Shown here piece by piece: positions 34,214 through 42,852 of a stretch of DNA of 64,000 nt. The stretch comes from VFKU01 sp038916785 (GTDB lineage Bacteria; Hydrogenedentota; Hydrogenedentia; Hydrogenedentales; GCA-2746185), in assembly GCA_038916785.1 (NCBI GenBank), contig JBCLBO010000001.1:70092-134091 (forward strand). Reading direction: 5' to 3'. The notes beneath the pieces are model-generated. The model was not told the origin of the DNA and ran no database searches. It saw nothing but the letters and a program-made list of their open reading frames with translations. Position 1 is the stretch's first letter. Every line of letters starts with the position of its first letter. Both the position numbers and the translations under genes were made by a program.

Positions 34214-34312
34214 ATGCCCTTCATCAACACATCCAAACTAAAAGTCATCGAGCGCAAGCCCGGCTGGTTCGGGCGCTACTTCCATTCGCCGAGCATGACC
34301 TTCGTGCATTAG
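34214..34312 (+). pseudogene. Truncated cupin gene, copy 2
   Basis: Reads MPFINTSKLKVIERKPGW, then FGRYFHSPSMTFVH and a stop (32 codons). It extends four residues further into the cupin family pattern than copy 1 before it breaks. It stands in direct orientation to copy 1, 1.46 kb away. Confidence 0.65.
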
Positions 34313-34339
34313 GAGTTGAGAAGGGATCGCATCCAGCGC

Positions 34340-34380
34340 TACCTTGAAATCTCGAAGGACGCCGCCGAAATTTCAAGGTA
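34340..34380. repeat. TACCTTGAAAT hairpin, copy 2
   Basis: TACCTTGAAATCTCG pairs with CGAAATTTCAAGGTA apart from one mismatch. Same family as 34073-34113. It begins 28 bases after the cupin copy 2 stop. Confidence 0.65.
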
Positions 34381-35170
34381 CCCGTTTTCGATGGTTTTCC
34401 GGAACTGGCTCTCATAAAAGCCGTTCTCACGTCGCGGTCCGCCCCGCGCCAAACAGCCCCAGCCTCACACGGGTGGGGCGGGCGTCCTCGCCCGCCTTGA
34501 ATCCCTGCCTCAGGGGACCCGCGCAAGTGCGGCAAATCCTTGTTGCACTTTTGAGCGCGCTTTCACAGTTTCGCCAATCAAATTACCCTTGTTCCGCGCT
34601 CTCAACAGGAACGCGGCCTTCGACGATGTTCGACGCACATTTTCGCGCCCCATTGTTTCCCAGCGTCCGCGCCGGCTCGCCCACCCTTGTTCCGCACCTC
34701 GTCATTTCCCGTCAGTTCCCCAGTGCAACAAGCCGCCCACTCTATAGAGGACGTCACGCGGGCCACGATGCCCGCGCCACCTACTTTCTTTCTGAGTAGA
34801 AAGAAAGTAGGCAAAGAAAGACTGGTTCGCAGACCGATCGCGGGTGGGCGCAAAGAGCGAGATGCTTCGCTGCTAAGAAAGTAGTGGGTCGTTGTAGGGG
34901 CGGCCCCCTGTGGCCGCCCTGGGACTCCGGCGTGCACCGGGCGGGGACGGGGCCCCGCCCCCACGATCGCGGGGTACGCTTTCTTGACACAAACTCCGGC
35001 GATGGCCGGTGCGGAACTCAGAACGACAAAAACCAGGGAGGATCACGGACTATCGTTGCAGGCTATGTCAGTGGGATGTGATCCGTCAAATCCGTGTCGA
35101 TCCGTGGCTAAAACGCGGTTGACCTTATCCACATCCAACCGTATCCATCGGCGGATGGGTATCGGTTTCG
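34381..35170. repeat. Repeat-dense intergenic region
   Basis: About 790 bp without a credible gene. Elements in order: a GGGGCGGGCGTCCTCGCCCGCC hairpin-like unit (about 34473-34496); a CGGGCCACGATGCCCGCG unit (about 34758-34778); a perfect 14-bp hairpin CCTACTTTCTTTCT / AGAAAGAAAGTAGG at 34780-34811; a GTAGGGGCGGCCCCCTGTGG unit at 34894-34919; and the CTCCGGCGATGGCC repeat copy 3 at 34988-35029. All are typical dispersed, non-coding repeats. Confidence 0.7.
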
Positions 35171-36481
35171 TCAGGTTTTCGGCCAGGTTTCGCGTGCGTG
35201 CTCGATCGCCTGCTCGCGAGATGTGAGTGTGCCTTCGAGTTGGAGGTCTTCAATGGTACGGAGGATTTCGGCAAATTTTGGGCCTGGCGCGTAGCCGAGC
35301 GCGATGAGATCGTCGCCGGTGAGTAGCGGCGTGGGGCGGACCTCCTCGGGGCCGAGGCTGGCGGCGCGATCGCGCAGCCACTCGTAGGTGTCCATGCGGC
35401 GGTGGCTGGAGGCGCAGTCGATGCGGAAGAGTTCGAGGAGTTCCGGAAAACCTTCCTCGCGGATAAGGCGCTTGAGTTTGCTCTCGCGCATCTCGCGCGC
35501 GGCCGACACGCGCATGTGTTGCGCGACGAGCCACACGACGCGGTCCGCCTCCGCGTTCGACAGCCGCAGCCGCGCGCAGATATCGGCGGCCATCGTGGCG
35601 CCGACTTTTTCGTGGCCGTTGAATCGGATGCGGTCCTCGAAGGTCTGCGTGCGCGGCTTGCCGACGTCGTGCAGGAGCACGCCGAGCGCGAGCGTCGCTG
35701 TCGGCGCGTCGAGCAGGTCGAGCATCTTCAGGGTGTGTACGAAGACGTCGCCTTCGGGGTGATACTCCGGCGGCTGCTCGACCCCTTTCATCGCGGAGAT
35801 TTCCGGCAGGAGCTGCGGCAGGAGGCCCGATTCGGCGAGCAGCATGAACCCGCGGTGCGCGTGGGGCTGCGTGAGAATGCGCAGCAATTCGTCGCGCACG
35901 CGCTCCGGGCTGGTCTTTTTGATGAGGTGGGCGAGTTCCTTTAGCGCGGCGTAGGTCTCGGGGTCGATTTCAAAGTCCAGCTTTGATGCGAAGCGTACGC
36001 AACGGAGCAGCCGCAGGTGGTCCTCCATGAAACGGTCGCGCGGCACGCCGACCGCGCGGATGACCTGCTTCGCCAGGTCGTCCCGCCCGCCGGCGTAATC
36101 GATCACTTCGTTCTTGATCGGATCGAAGAAGAGCGCGTTCACCGTGAAATCGCGGCGCAGCGCGTCTTGCTGTTCGCCGCGGAACTCGACCGACACCGGG
36201 CGGCGGCCGTCGAGGTAGGGGCCGTCCCAGCGGAAGGTCGCCACTTCGATTTGCACCTCGCCGAGCTGGACGATCTGCACACCGAAGGCCTTGCCGACGC
36301 CGATCACGCGCTTGAACAGCCGTTCGACTTCGTCCGGCTTGGCGGATGTGGCGACATCGAAGTCTTTCGGATGCCCGCCGAGCAGTTCATCGCGCACGCA
36401 GCCGCCCGCGAAGAGCGCGCGATGGCCCGCGCGGGCCAGTGTCTGGCAGACGCTAAGCGCGGCCTCGCGTGCGGTACTCAC
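35171..36481 (-). CDS. cca: CCA tRNA nucleotidyltransferase / poly(A) polymerase family
   Basis: 436 residues from the GTG at 36481, which overlaps the stop of the upstream gene (GTGA). The nucleotidyltransferase head has LFAGGCVRDELLGGHPKDFD, with the DxD-type catalytic acids, and RRDFTVNALFFDP. PRDRFMEDHLRLLRCVRFAS is the RNA-binding neck. A C-terminal HD domain follows (DVFVHTLKMLDLL, LHDVGK, NGHEKVGA), as in bacterial CCA enzymes with HD tails. It adds or repairs the tRNA 3' CCA, or acts as poly(A) polymerase. Confidence 0.93.
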   Translation of the reverse strand: MSTAREAALSVCQTLARAGHRALFAGGCVRDELLGGHPKDFDVATSAKPDEVERLFKRVIGVGKAFGVQIVQLGEVQIEVATFRWDGPYLDGRRPVSVEFRGEQQDALRRDFTVNALFFDPIKNEVIDYAGGRDDLAKQVIRAVGVPRDRFMEDHLRLLRCVRFASKLDFEIDPETYAALKELAHLIKKTSPERVRDELLRILTQPHAHRGFMLLAESGLLPQLLPEISAMKGVEQPPEYHPEGDVFVHTLKMLDLLDAPTATLALGVLLHDVGKPRTQTFEDRIRFNGHEKVGATMAADICARLRLSNAEADRVVWLVAQHMRVSAAREMRESKLKRLIREEGFPELLELFRIDCASSHRRMDTYEWLRDRAASLGPEEVRPTPLLTGDDLIALGYAPGPKFAEILRTIEDLQLEGTLTSREQAIEHARETWPKT

Positions 36482-39090
36482 GATTGCGGCGCGTCCTGCG
36501 AGGACTGCTCGCCCGCGGATGCGGCGTCCGCCTCGCCGCGCAACGCCTTCGCTTCGCGCATTCGCCTCAGGTGCCGCGCGCGGTATTCTGAATAGCCCCA
36601 GTAGATCAGCGCGCCGGGCACGGTCAGCGCAAAGACGGTGAGGAAGCGTGGAATCAGCGCGAGCCTCGATAGATCGTGCAACAACACTCGCCCGACTACG
36701 AAGCCCATGTAGACAATGAGCGCGGCCCAACGATATCGACGCTCCCAGAACACCAACCCGAGCAGCATCGCGGCGAGCGCGCCGCCGAGCCAGTACAGGG
36801 TGAGCGAGCGCTCCGGCGCCCAGCGCCAGAGCCCCAGCAGGCCGATCATGACGGCAATCACAACGATGGCGCTACGCAGCAGGTCCGCCCACGGGCCATA
36901 GCGGCCGTACTTGCGCTCCCAGAGCAGGCAGGCGCGCTCGGCCGTCGCGTAGAACAGCATCGCGGCGACGAGTCCACCGAGCACGCCGCGGTCGCCGTGG
37001 TGATCGAGGGCGGGGTCGAGCAAGTAGCGCGCGTAGCTCCACGAGGCCAGGCTCAGCGTGAGTACGCCGCCGAAGCGCAGGCCCGCCAGCTTCGTCGCGC
37101 TGCCGGAGAAGAGCATGAAGACGGCGAGGCCAAGTCCGCCGACGGCAGTGATCGACGCGTCCAAGCGCCGCTCGGCGAGCGTAAATAACATCAACACCGC
37201 GGCCATGAAGGGAATCGACGCCATGGCGTCGTGCTCCCATTGCGTGCCGCCCTGGATGCGGCGCAGGTAACGCTCCCAGAGGTATCCGCCGGCGAAGGTC
37301 AGCAGCGCGACGCTGAGCGCGTAAGGCACGAAGAACGGTTGATTCTCGAAGCCGGGCACGTTGAGGACGAGGAAGGTGTGGTAGCACGCGTGCGAGCCGA
37401 TGAGCAGGAGCACGCTGGCGACCTCGACTTGTGGCGCGGCGAGAATGAGGCCGACGAGCGCCATAAGGATGCCCTCGCCGGCGAGGAGGAAGGGCATGCG
37501 CGGGTCGCTGCCGAGATCGAGAATGGTGATCGCCATCAGCGCGAGCGCGGCCGCGCTCGCGTGGAGGAGCGCCATGGCCCAGCCGGAAGCGTCGAGCCGG
37601 GTGTCGGCGAGGAACCATTGCCCCTTTACCTCGCGGCGCTCCGGCGGCAGCTTGACGACGTAGTGGTGATAGAACCATGCGATGATGCACCACACGAAGG
37701 CCGTGCCAACGGACGAGAACCATCGCGCCGGCATGACGTAGCCGAGGACCTCGACTTCGCGGTCTGACGGAATCGCCAGCAGGCAGCCCGCCAGTGTGAT
37801 CAGGAGCAGGCCCTGGCCGAAGAGTTTGAAGATCACCAGACGGCTGCGGCGGTAGGACAGCGCGAGCCCGAGGCACTCCACGGACATCGCGACGAGCAGC
37901 CACTCGTGCGAGAGGTAGGACTGGAGCGCCAGAGTGAATACGATGAAGGCCTTCGCGGCGAAAATCTGGAAGAGATAGTTTCGCGGCTGGCCGGCGAAAT
38001 TCGCGTAGGCTGCGAACACCATGAACATCGCCGTCTGGACGAAGCGGAAGGCCCACTCGACGTCCGGATAATGGGCGCGGACGGACAGCCACGTGAGCGC
38101 GAGGTAGACGAAAGAGTTCACGCCCGCCATCGGCGCGACGGTCCGCCGATACTCGCCGGTCCGGTGCGCGTCGGTCACGCAGGCGATCGAGAATACCCCG
38201 AAGATCAGCGTGAGGAAGGCGTTCGAAATCCAGAAATATTGGTCCTCGGTGACGTCCAGCTCCAGCGGCCGCACTACGAAGAAATAGACGTACGTGATTT
38301 GCGTCGCGATGAGCGCGGCCCAGGTGAAGATGAGCCAGCGGTGCGTGAGGTGAAAGACGAGCGCGATGATCGCCACGACGGAGCAGGTGACGAGGGCGTA
38401 GACAATGTTGTCCTGGGTGAGGCTGTCGGCGAGACTCAACACGACCGTGTAATAAATGAGGAAGAGAGAGATGCCGGCGGCCGCCTCGCTGCGGCGGACG
38501 TGCGTGATCACCGCCACGAGGATCAGCGCCGCCGCCAGCACGCCGATGCCGAGCCGCGGGTCGTCGAACAACTGCGTCGTTTGAAGGAAGAAGGCGGCGT
38601 AGGTCGTGAAGTAGAGCGCCGCGAGGCCGCAGCCGAGCACGGTCTGCGGAAAGAGGTTTTCATCGCGCCGCCTGAGAAGCCCGTAGGTGACTGCGCCAGC
38701 CGCGATCGCGTATCCCAGCCCGATTTTCCAAATGGCGCCCAGCGTGTCGTCCTGCACCGTGATCATCGCGCCGAGGACGAAGAGGGTCATGAACAGCACG
38801 GCGACGATGCGCCCGAGCCAGATGCCGCCGACGCGCGACTCGAAGGACTCGCCCTCCTCGCCGCCGATCGCGCGGCCGACCGCTTCGCGCACGCCCTCCG
38901 ACAGCGGAGGCTTCACCGGGCGCGGCTGACGTGGTCGGCGCTTGCGCGGGGTGGTGTCCTCCGCGGGGACTTGGTTTTCCGGTTTCGAGAGCAGGATTTC
39001 GACGAGGCCCGAAAGCTCGCGCACTTGCGCCTCGAGATCCCCGATCCGGTGATGGTCGTCGCCCGGTTTCTGTGGCGATTCGTTGGCCAA
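36478..39090 (-). CDS. DUF2339 polytopic membrane protein
   Basis: 870 residues. An N-terminal coiled-coil stretch (HRIGDLEAQVRELSGLVEIL) and a Pro/Arg-rich linker precede more than 20 predicted membrane segments, the pattern of DUF2339. SFESRVGGIWLGRIVAVLFM marks the domain start. The function of the family is not established. It is coupled by a four-base overlap to the CCA gene, and the C-terminal tail is cytoplasmic and charged. Confidence 0.85.
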   Translation of the reverse strand: MANESPQKPGDDHHRIGDLEAQVRELSGLVEILLSKPENQVPAEDTTPRKRRPRQPRPVKPPLSEGVREAVGRAIGGEEGESFESRVGGIWLGRIVAVLFMTLFVLGAMITVQDDTLGAIWKIGLGYAIAAGAVTYGLLRRRDENLFPQTVLGCGLAALYFTTYAAFFLQTTQLFDDPRLGIGVLAAALILVAVITHVRRSEAAAGISLFLIYYTVVLSLADSLTQDNIVYALVTCSVVAIIALVFHLTHRWLIFTWAALIATQITYVYFFVVRPLELDVTEDQYFWISNAFLTLIFGVFSIACVTDAHRTGEYRRTVAPMAGVNSFVYLALTWLSVRAHYPDVEWAFRFVQTAMFMVFAAYANFAGQPRNYLFQIFAAKAFIVFTLALQSYLSHEWLLVAMSVECLGLALSYRRSRLVIFKLFGQGLLLITLAGCLLAIPSDREVEVLGYVMPARWFSSVGTAFVWCIIAWFYHHYVVKLPPERREVKGQWFLADTRLDASGWAMALLHASAAALALMAITILDLGSDPRMPFLLAGEGILMALVGLILAAPQVEVASVLLLIGSHACYHTFLVLNVPGFENQPFFVPYALSVALLTFAGGYLWERYLRRIQGGTQWEHDAMASIPFMAAVLMLFTLAERRLDASITAVGGLGLAVFMLFSGSATKLAGLRFGGVLTLSLASWSYARYLLDPALDHHGDRGVLGGLVAAMLFYATAERACLLWERKYGRYGPWADLLRSAIVVIAVMIGLLGLWRWAPERSLTLYWLGGALAAMLLGLVFWERRYRWAALIVYMGFVVGRVLLHDLSRLALIPRFLTVFALTVPGALIYWGYSEYRARHLRRMREAKALRGEADAASAGEQSSQDAPQS

Positions 39091-39196
39091 TCGCGGCCCC
39101 CAAGTCCTGTCGCTACCGTATCTTAGGTCTTAAACATTATACTGATCGCGTGGATCGTGTGCGAAGCCGAATCGCGCCCGTCAGGATTCCTACCCT

Positions 39197-39355
39197 ATGC
39201 TGCATTTTGTCGCCATCCTCGTCATGATCGCGGGCCTCGGCGCGTCTTTCCTCACGTACATCGGAACGATGCACTACGGCGCGTTGAGCACTTGGCTCAT
39301 CGTCGCCGGCGTCGGTATCGCAGTGACCGTCTTCACGCGGCGTTCGGGCGATTGA
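39197..39355 (+). CDS. Small two-helix membrane protein
   Basis: 52 codons: MLHFVAILVMIAGLGASF, then a short hydrophilic turn (TYIGTMHYGA) and LSTWLIVAGVGIAVTVF ending in RRSGD. Two membrane helices with a basic end fit a real small protein. It lies between divergent DUF2339 and hemE, 14 bp before the hemE start, and may share its transcript. No family recognised and no strong ribosome site. Confidence 0.5.
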   Translation: MLHFVAILVMIAGLGASFLTYIGTMHYGALSTWLIVAGVGIAVTVFTRRSGD

Positions 39356-39369
39356 GCGGACCCCGCAGC

Positions 39370-40395
39370 ATGGACCCGTACACGAACGGACTATTCGCCC
39401 GCGCGGCGCGCGGCGAGGCGACGCCCCGCCCGCCGATCTGGCTGATGCGCCAGGCGGGACGCACCGACCCTCAGTACAACGCGCTGCGCGAGCGCGACGG
39501 CCGGCCGCTGGAGCAATTGTTCGCCGATCCGGACGCCGCAGCGGAGATCTCGCTGCTGCCGAAACGCATCGGCGTGGACGCGATCATCTATTTCCAGGAC
39601 ATTCTCACGCCGCTCACGCCGATGGGCTGCCCCTTCGTGTTCCGGCCCGGGCCCGTCACCAACGCGCCGATCCGGGATGCGGCGGACGTTGCCAAGCTGC
39701 GAAAGTTTGATGTTGCCGCGGAACTTCCCTTTATCGCGCAGACCTTCAAGAACGTTACGCGCTCGCTGAACGGCGAATTGCCGGTGCTCGGTTTTGCCGG
39801 CGCGCCGGTCACGCTGGCGGTTTTCATGATCGAGGGCAAAAGTTTCGGCCACACCGCGGCGAAGGCGCTCGACTTTTTCGAGCAGCAGCCCGTGGCGACC
39901 CGGCTGCTGCTCGATTGCCTGACCGAAATGACGATTGAGTATCTGCGATACCAGATCGAATCCGGCGCGTTTGCGGTGCAACTCTTCGAGTCCGCGGCCA
40001 ACCTCCTCACGCCCGCGCTCTACCGCAGCCTTGCGCTGCCTACGCACCGGCGCATCTTCGACGCGCTGCGGGGCAGCGCGCCGACGATCATGTTCGCGCG
40101 CGAGTGGGAGGACGTCGCCGATCTGCACGCCTCCGGCGCGGACATCCTGAGCATCCACAGCCGCGGCACGATCGCCGACGCGCGCGAGGTCGCCGGCCAG
40201 GACCGCGTCATCCAGGGCAACCTCAGCAACCGGCTCCTCTGCGAAGGGCCCCTCGCCGCCATCGAACGCGAAGCCCGCGCCATCGTCGAGTCCGGCGCCA
40301 GAAAGGGCCACCTCTTCAACCTCGACCACGGCCTCCTGCGCGAGACGCCTTTCGAACACGTCGAGCATCTTGTGCGTTTCGTCCGCAGCCTCTAA
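39370..40395 (+). CDS. hemE: Uroporphyrinogen decarboxylase
   Basis: 341 residues, cytoplasmic. It decarboxylates uroporphyrinogen III to coproporphyrinogen III in haem synthesis. Family blocks: PPIWLMRQAGR (22-31), FQDILTP with the catalytic Asp77, GFAGAPVTLAVFMIEG and NLDHGLL near the end with the conserved His. Two usual Tyr positions differ: RQAGRY is RQAGRT (32), and the Tyr of the TYM(V/I)EG block is Phe152. Other haem genes are not adjacent. Confidence 0.93.
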   Translation: MDPYTNGLFARAARGEATPRPPIWLMRQAGRTDPQYNALRERDGRPLEQLFADPDAAAEISLLPKRIGVDAIIYFQDILTPLTPMGCPFVFRPGPVTNAPIRDAADVAKLRKFDVAAELPFIAQTFKNVTRSLNGELPVLGFAGAPVTLAVFMIEGKSFGHTAAKALDFFEQQPVATRLLLDCLTEMTIEYLRYQIESGAFAVQLFESAANLLTPALYRSLALPTHRRIFDALRGSAPTIMFAREWEDVADLHASGADILSIHSRGTIADAREVAGQDRVIQGNLSNRLLCEGPLAAIEREARAIVESGARKGHLFNLDHGLLRETPFEHVEHLVRFVRSL

Positions 40396-40405
40396 GCGAA
40401 AAAGT

Positions 40406-40496
40406 AATAGACAGGATTAACAGGATTTAGCAGGATTTAAGGAACCGATTCATCAATCCTGTAAATCCTGAAAGGATCATGTCAATCCTGTCTATT
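40406..40496. repeat. Inverted repeat of AGGATT(A)ACAGGATT units
   Basis: Ends are exact reverse complements over 13 bases (AATAGACAGGATT / AATCCTGTCTATT). Between them lie multiple ACAGGATT units in opposite orientation. It begins 11 bases after the hemE stop. Related shorter units lie at 27588-27622. Confidence 0.75.
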
Positions 40497-40593
40497 TGCC
40501 CTTCGTCATTCGAAGCGCGACATGATCGCCTTCGAGTTGACCTCGTCCGGGGCTTGGCCGCGGGCGGGCGCACTAGCGGTCAACGCGCGCGAT

Positions 40594-40669
40594 CCGTAGG
40601 GGCGGCCCCCCGTGGCCGCCCTGCGTCGACATGCGCGCCTAGGGCGGCCACGGGGGGCCGCCCCTACGG
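40594..40669. repeat. Perfect 28-bp inverted repeat (GTAGGGGCGGCC family)
   Basis: Arms 40594-40621 and 40642-40669 are exact reverse complements with a 20-base loop. The right arm carries the stop codon of the cytochrome fragment, so the element probably inserted at that gene's 3' end. A half copy is at 34894-34919. Confidence 0.8.
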
Positions 40670-41095
40670 TGACGTTGCGAGCGAGAGAATCCATTCGCGG
40701 ATCAGCGCCACGCCCTCGTCGTGGACGATGGTGCGGCCGATCTGCGGCATGCGGATGAAGGGGTGCGTCGAGCCGAGGCGCGTGAGCAGGAAGGACGCGT
40801 CGGGGTTGCCGGGGACGATGGCGTAGTTGCGTCCGCGCGAGGCGTTGCCGGCCGCGGTCGGCTTGTGAAATACGCCCGGCCGGTGGATGAGCGCCTCGTC
40901 CAGCGTGAACACGAGTTGCGTCGGCCCCGCGAGACCTTTCGGGTTGTGGCACTGCGCGCAGTTGATGTCGAGGTAGCCTAGCGCGCGCTGTTCGAGCGTG
41001 CCGCTCGCGGGATCGTTCCACACATACGCCGCGCCGACCCAGCCCTCCGGCGCGTGGATGAGCAGCCGCGTTTCGATCAGCCGGCGGCCCGACGC
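40664..41095 (-). pseudogene. C-terminal fragment of a c-type cytochrome (SO2930-like)
   Basis: The minus strand encodes about 140 residues: RRLIETRLLIHAPEGWVGAA, VWNDPASGTLEQRALGYLDI, NCAQCHNPKG (haem-binding CxxCH), YAIVPGNPDASFLLTRL and HDEGVALIREWILSLA. These match the C-terminal end of multi-domain dihaem c-type cytochromes of this group. A TGA at 41096-41098 stands directly upstream in frame, and no signal peptide or first haem domain is present, so the 5' part is lost. The stop lies inside a repeat. Confidence 0.75.
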
Positions 41096-41126
41096 TCATG
41101 AGCGCGATAAACGCAACAAGGGGGAG

Positions 41127-41146
41127 GGTCGCGCTCCCGCGCGACC
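41127..41146. repeat. REP-like hairpin left of the transposase gene
   Basis: GGTCGCGC-TCCC-GCGCGACC, a perfect 8-bp stem with flanking GGGA on the left. It is the inverted copy of the element at 41653-41672. Confidence 0.75.
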
Positions 41147-41164
41147 GCGTGCGCACCGGCGATC

Positions 41165-41632
41165 TCACCATTGAAGATCAAACAACTCGCCCTGAAAGGG
41201 CCAATCCTCTGACCTGGCAACCAAGCCATGCCTCACCGGATTATTTCGGACGTACTCCCATTTCTCGGCGTACTGTATTGCCGTCCGCATTCTCGTGTCC
41301 CATTGATTTCTTTGCCACCTCTCTTCGGGTCGCCCGCGCGATCGGGTGAACTGGGACTTCCAATACTTCATCCATGCGTCCAGATCGAGTTCGCTCTCTC
41401 CTGGCACGGCAAACAGGCGGATATGATCGGGCATCACGACGTAGCGCGCGATGTGCCAGGCGTCGGCGCGCTTCCAGGCGCCGAGAACCAGGTCGTGACA
41501 CTCGGGATTCGCGAGCCACGGCTCGCGGTCTTTCGTACAGACCGTGACAAACACGATCGTTGGAGTGTCAATGGCGACGTGAACGCCGCCGGCCGGGCGC
41601 TTTCTGATTGGAAGTTTCGGGTTGTCAGGCAT
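41165..41632 (-). mobile_element. REP-associated tyrosine transposase (RAYT), altered HUH motif
   Basis: 155 residues of the IS200-like Y1 transposase family. VVMPDHIRLF stands where the family has a His-hydrophobic-His pair (MPxHVHL), so the second metal-binding His is Arg here. The catalytic Tyr region YAEKWEYVRNNPVRHGLV is intact. It is flanked on both sides by inverted copies of one REP hairpin (41127-41146 and 41653-41672), the known arrangement for these domesticated transposases. The changed HUH suggests a weak or inactive enzyme. Confidence 0.85.
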
Positions 41633-41652
41633 GGGGTTGCCTCTAATTATTC

Positions 41653-41672
41653 GGTCGCGCGGGAGCGCGACC
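41653..41672. repeat. REP-like hairpin right of the transposase gene
   Basis: GGTCGCGC-GGGA-GCGCGACC followed by CTCCC. The reverse complement extends through the flanking bases of the left copy, giving a BIME-like pair around the transposase. Confidence 0.75.
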
Positions 41673-41694
41673 CTCCCGGGTTCGTCCGTGCACT

Positions 41695-42792
41695 CTATTT
41701 CTTCAAGATTCCGCCGCGGCTGGAGCTTAGGTAGATGCCCTTGAGGTTCATTTCGAGTTCGTCGGAGTTGTCGGAGTTCTTGATCGCTTCTTCGAGCGTG
41801 ACCAGATCCTTTTTGACGAGCTCGACGAGCGACATGTTGAAGGTCTGCATGCCCGCTTCACGGCCCCCCATGATCGCCGTGGGGATCTGCTTGTTCAGGC
41901 CGTCGCGGATCAGCTGCGCGATGGCCGGGTTGACGTACATGATCTCGACCGCGGGCACGCGGCCATTGCCGTCCTTCGAAGGAACGAGACGCTGCGCGAC
42001 GGTGCCCTTGAGCTGCAGCGCGAGTTGCGAGCGGATCTGGTTGTGCTCCACCGCGGGGAACATGTCGAGGATGCGGTCCATCGTCAGCATGCAGTTTGTC
42101 GTGTGCAGCGTCGAGAAGACCAGGTGGCCCGTTTCCGAGGCGGACATCGCCGCGCTGAAGGTCTCCTGGTCGCGCATTTCGCCGATGAGAATCACGTCCG
42201 GGTCTTCGCGCATCGCCGCGCGCAGGGCCGTCTTGAAGTCCTTCGTGTCAATGCCGATCTCGCGCTGGGTGACGACGGATTTCTTGTTCTGGTGAAGGAA
42301 CTCGATCGGGTCTTCGAGCGTGATGATGTGATCGCGGCGCGTGCGGTTGATGCGATCGATGATGCTGGCGAGCGTGGTGGATTTGCCGGAACCCGTCGTG
42401 CCGGTGACGAGGATGAGCCCGCGGCGCATCGTGACGACGTGCTCAAGGCCGGCGGGTAGATTCAGTTCCTCAAACTTGAGGATCTTCCCCTTCACGTGGC
42501 GCATGATGATGCCGATCGAGCCGCGCTGCTTGAGCACGTTCACTCGGAACCGCCCCAGGCCCGGCACGCTGAGCGCGACGTCGGCGTCGCCGGTTTCGTC
42601 GAAGTGGGCGCGCTGGTGCGGCTTGAAGATTTCCTCGAGAAACTTGTCCGTGTGCTCCATCTTCAGCGGAGTTTCACTGAAGGCGCGCATCTCGCCGTCC
42701 ACGCGGCAGGCGGGCGGGCTGCCGACGGCGAGGTGGACGTCCGAGGCACCGTGTTCAACGGCGTAGCTGAGGATGTCGTGAAGAGATGGCAT
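41695..42792 (-). CDS. pilT: Type IV pilus retraction ATPase PilT family
   Basis: 365 residues. The N-terminal PAS-like domain (ASDVHLAVGSPPACRVDGEM) leads to Walker A VTGTTGSGKSTTL, the Asp box LEDPIEF, Walker B DPDVILIGEMRD and the His box. The AIRNLIRE motif typical of true PilT is not obvious near the C-terminus, so a PilU-like role is possible. A GGAGG ribosome site precedes the ATG. No other type IV pilus genes are in the window. Confidence 0.9.
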   Translation of the reverse strand: MPSLHDILSYAVEHGASDVHLAVGSPPACRVDGEMRAFSETPLKMEHTDKFLEEIFKPHQRAHFDETGDADVALSVPGLGRFRVNVLKQRGSIGIIMRHVKGKILKFEELNLPAGLEHVVTMRRGLILVTGTTGSGKSTTLASIIDRINRTRRDHIITLEDPIEFLHQNKKSVVTQREIGIDTKDFKTALRAAMREDPDVILIGEMRDQETFSAAMSASETGHLVFSTLHTTNCMLTMDRILDMFPAVEHNQIRSQLALQLKGTVAQRLVPSKDGNGRVPAVEIMYVNPAIAQLIRDGLNKQIPTAIMGGREAGMQTFNMSLVELVKKDLVTLEEAIKNSDNSDELEMNLKGIYLSSSRGGILKK

Positions 42793-42852
42793 GGGTGTAA
42801 TTCCTCCGCAACCGCACGAAGTATAACAAAACTGTAGATGCCGAAACGGCGG

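Noticed and set aside
37906..39126. A 406-codon plus-strand frame over the DUF2339 gene
   Set aside because: Composed almost only of Arg, Glu, Asp and His; it is the antisense of a polytopic membrane protein gene.
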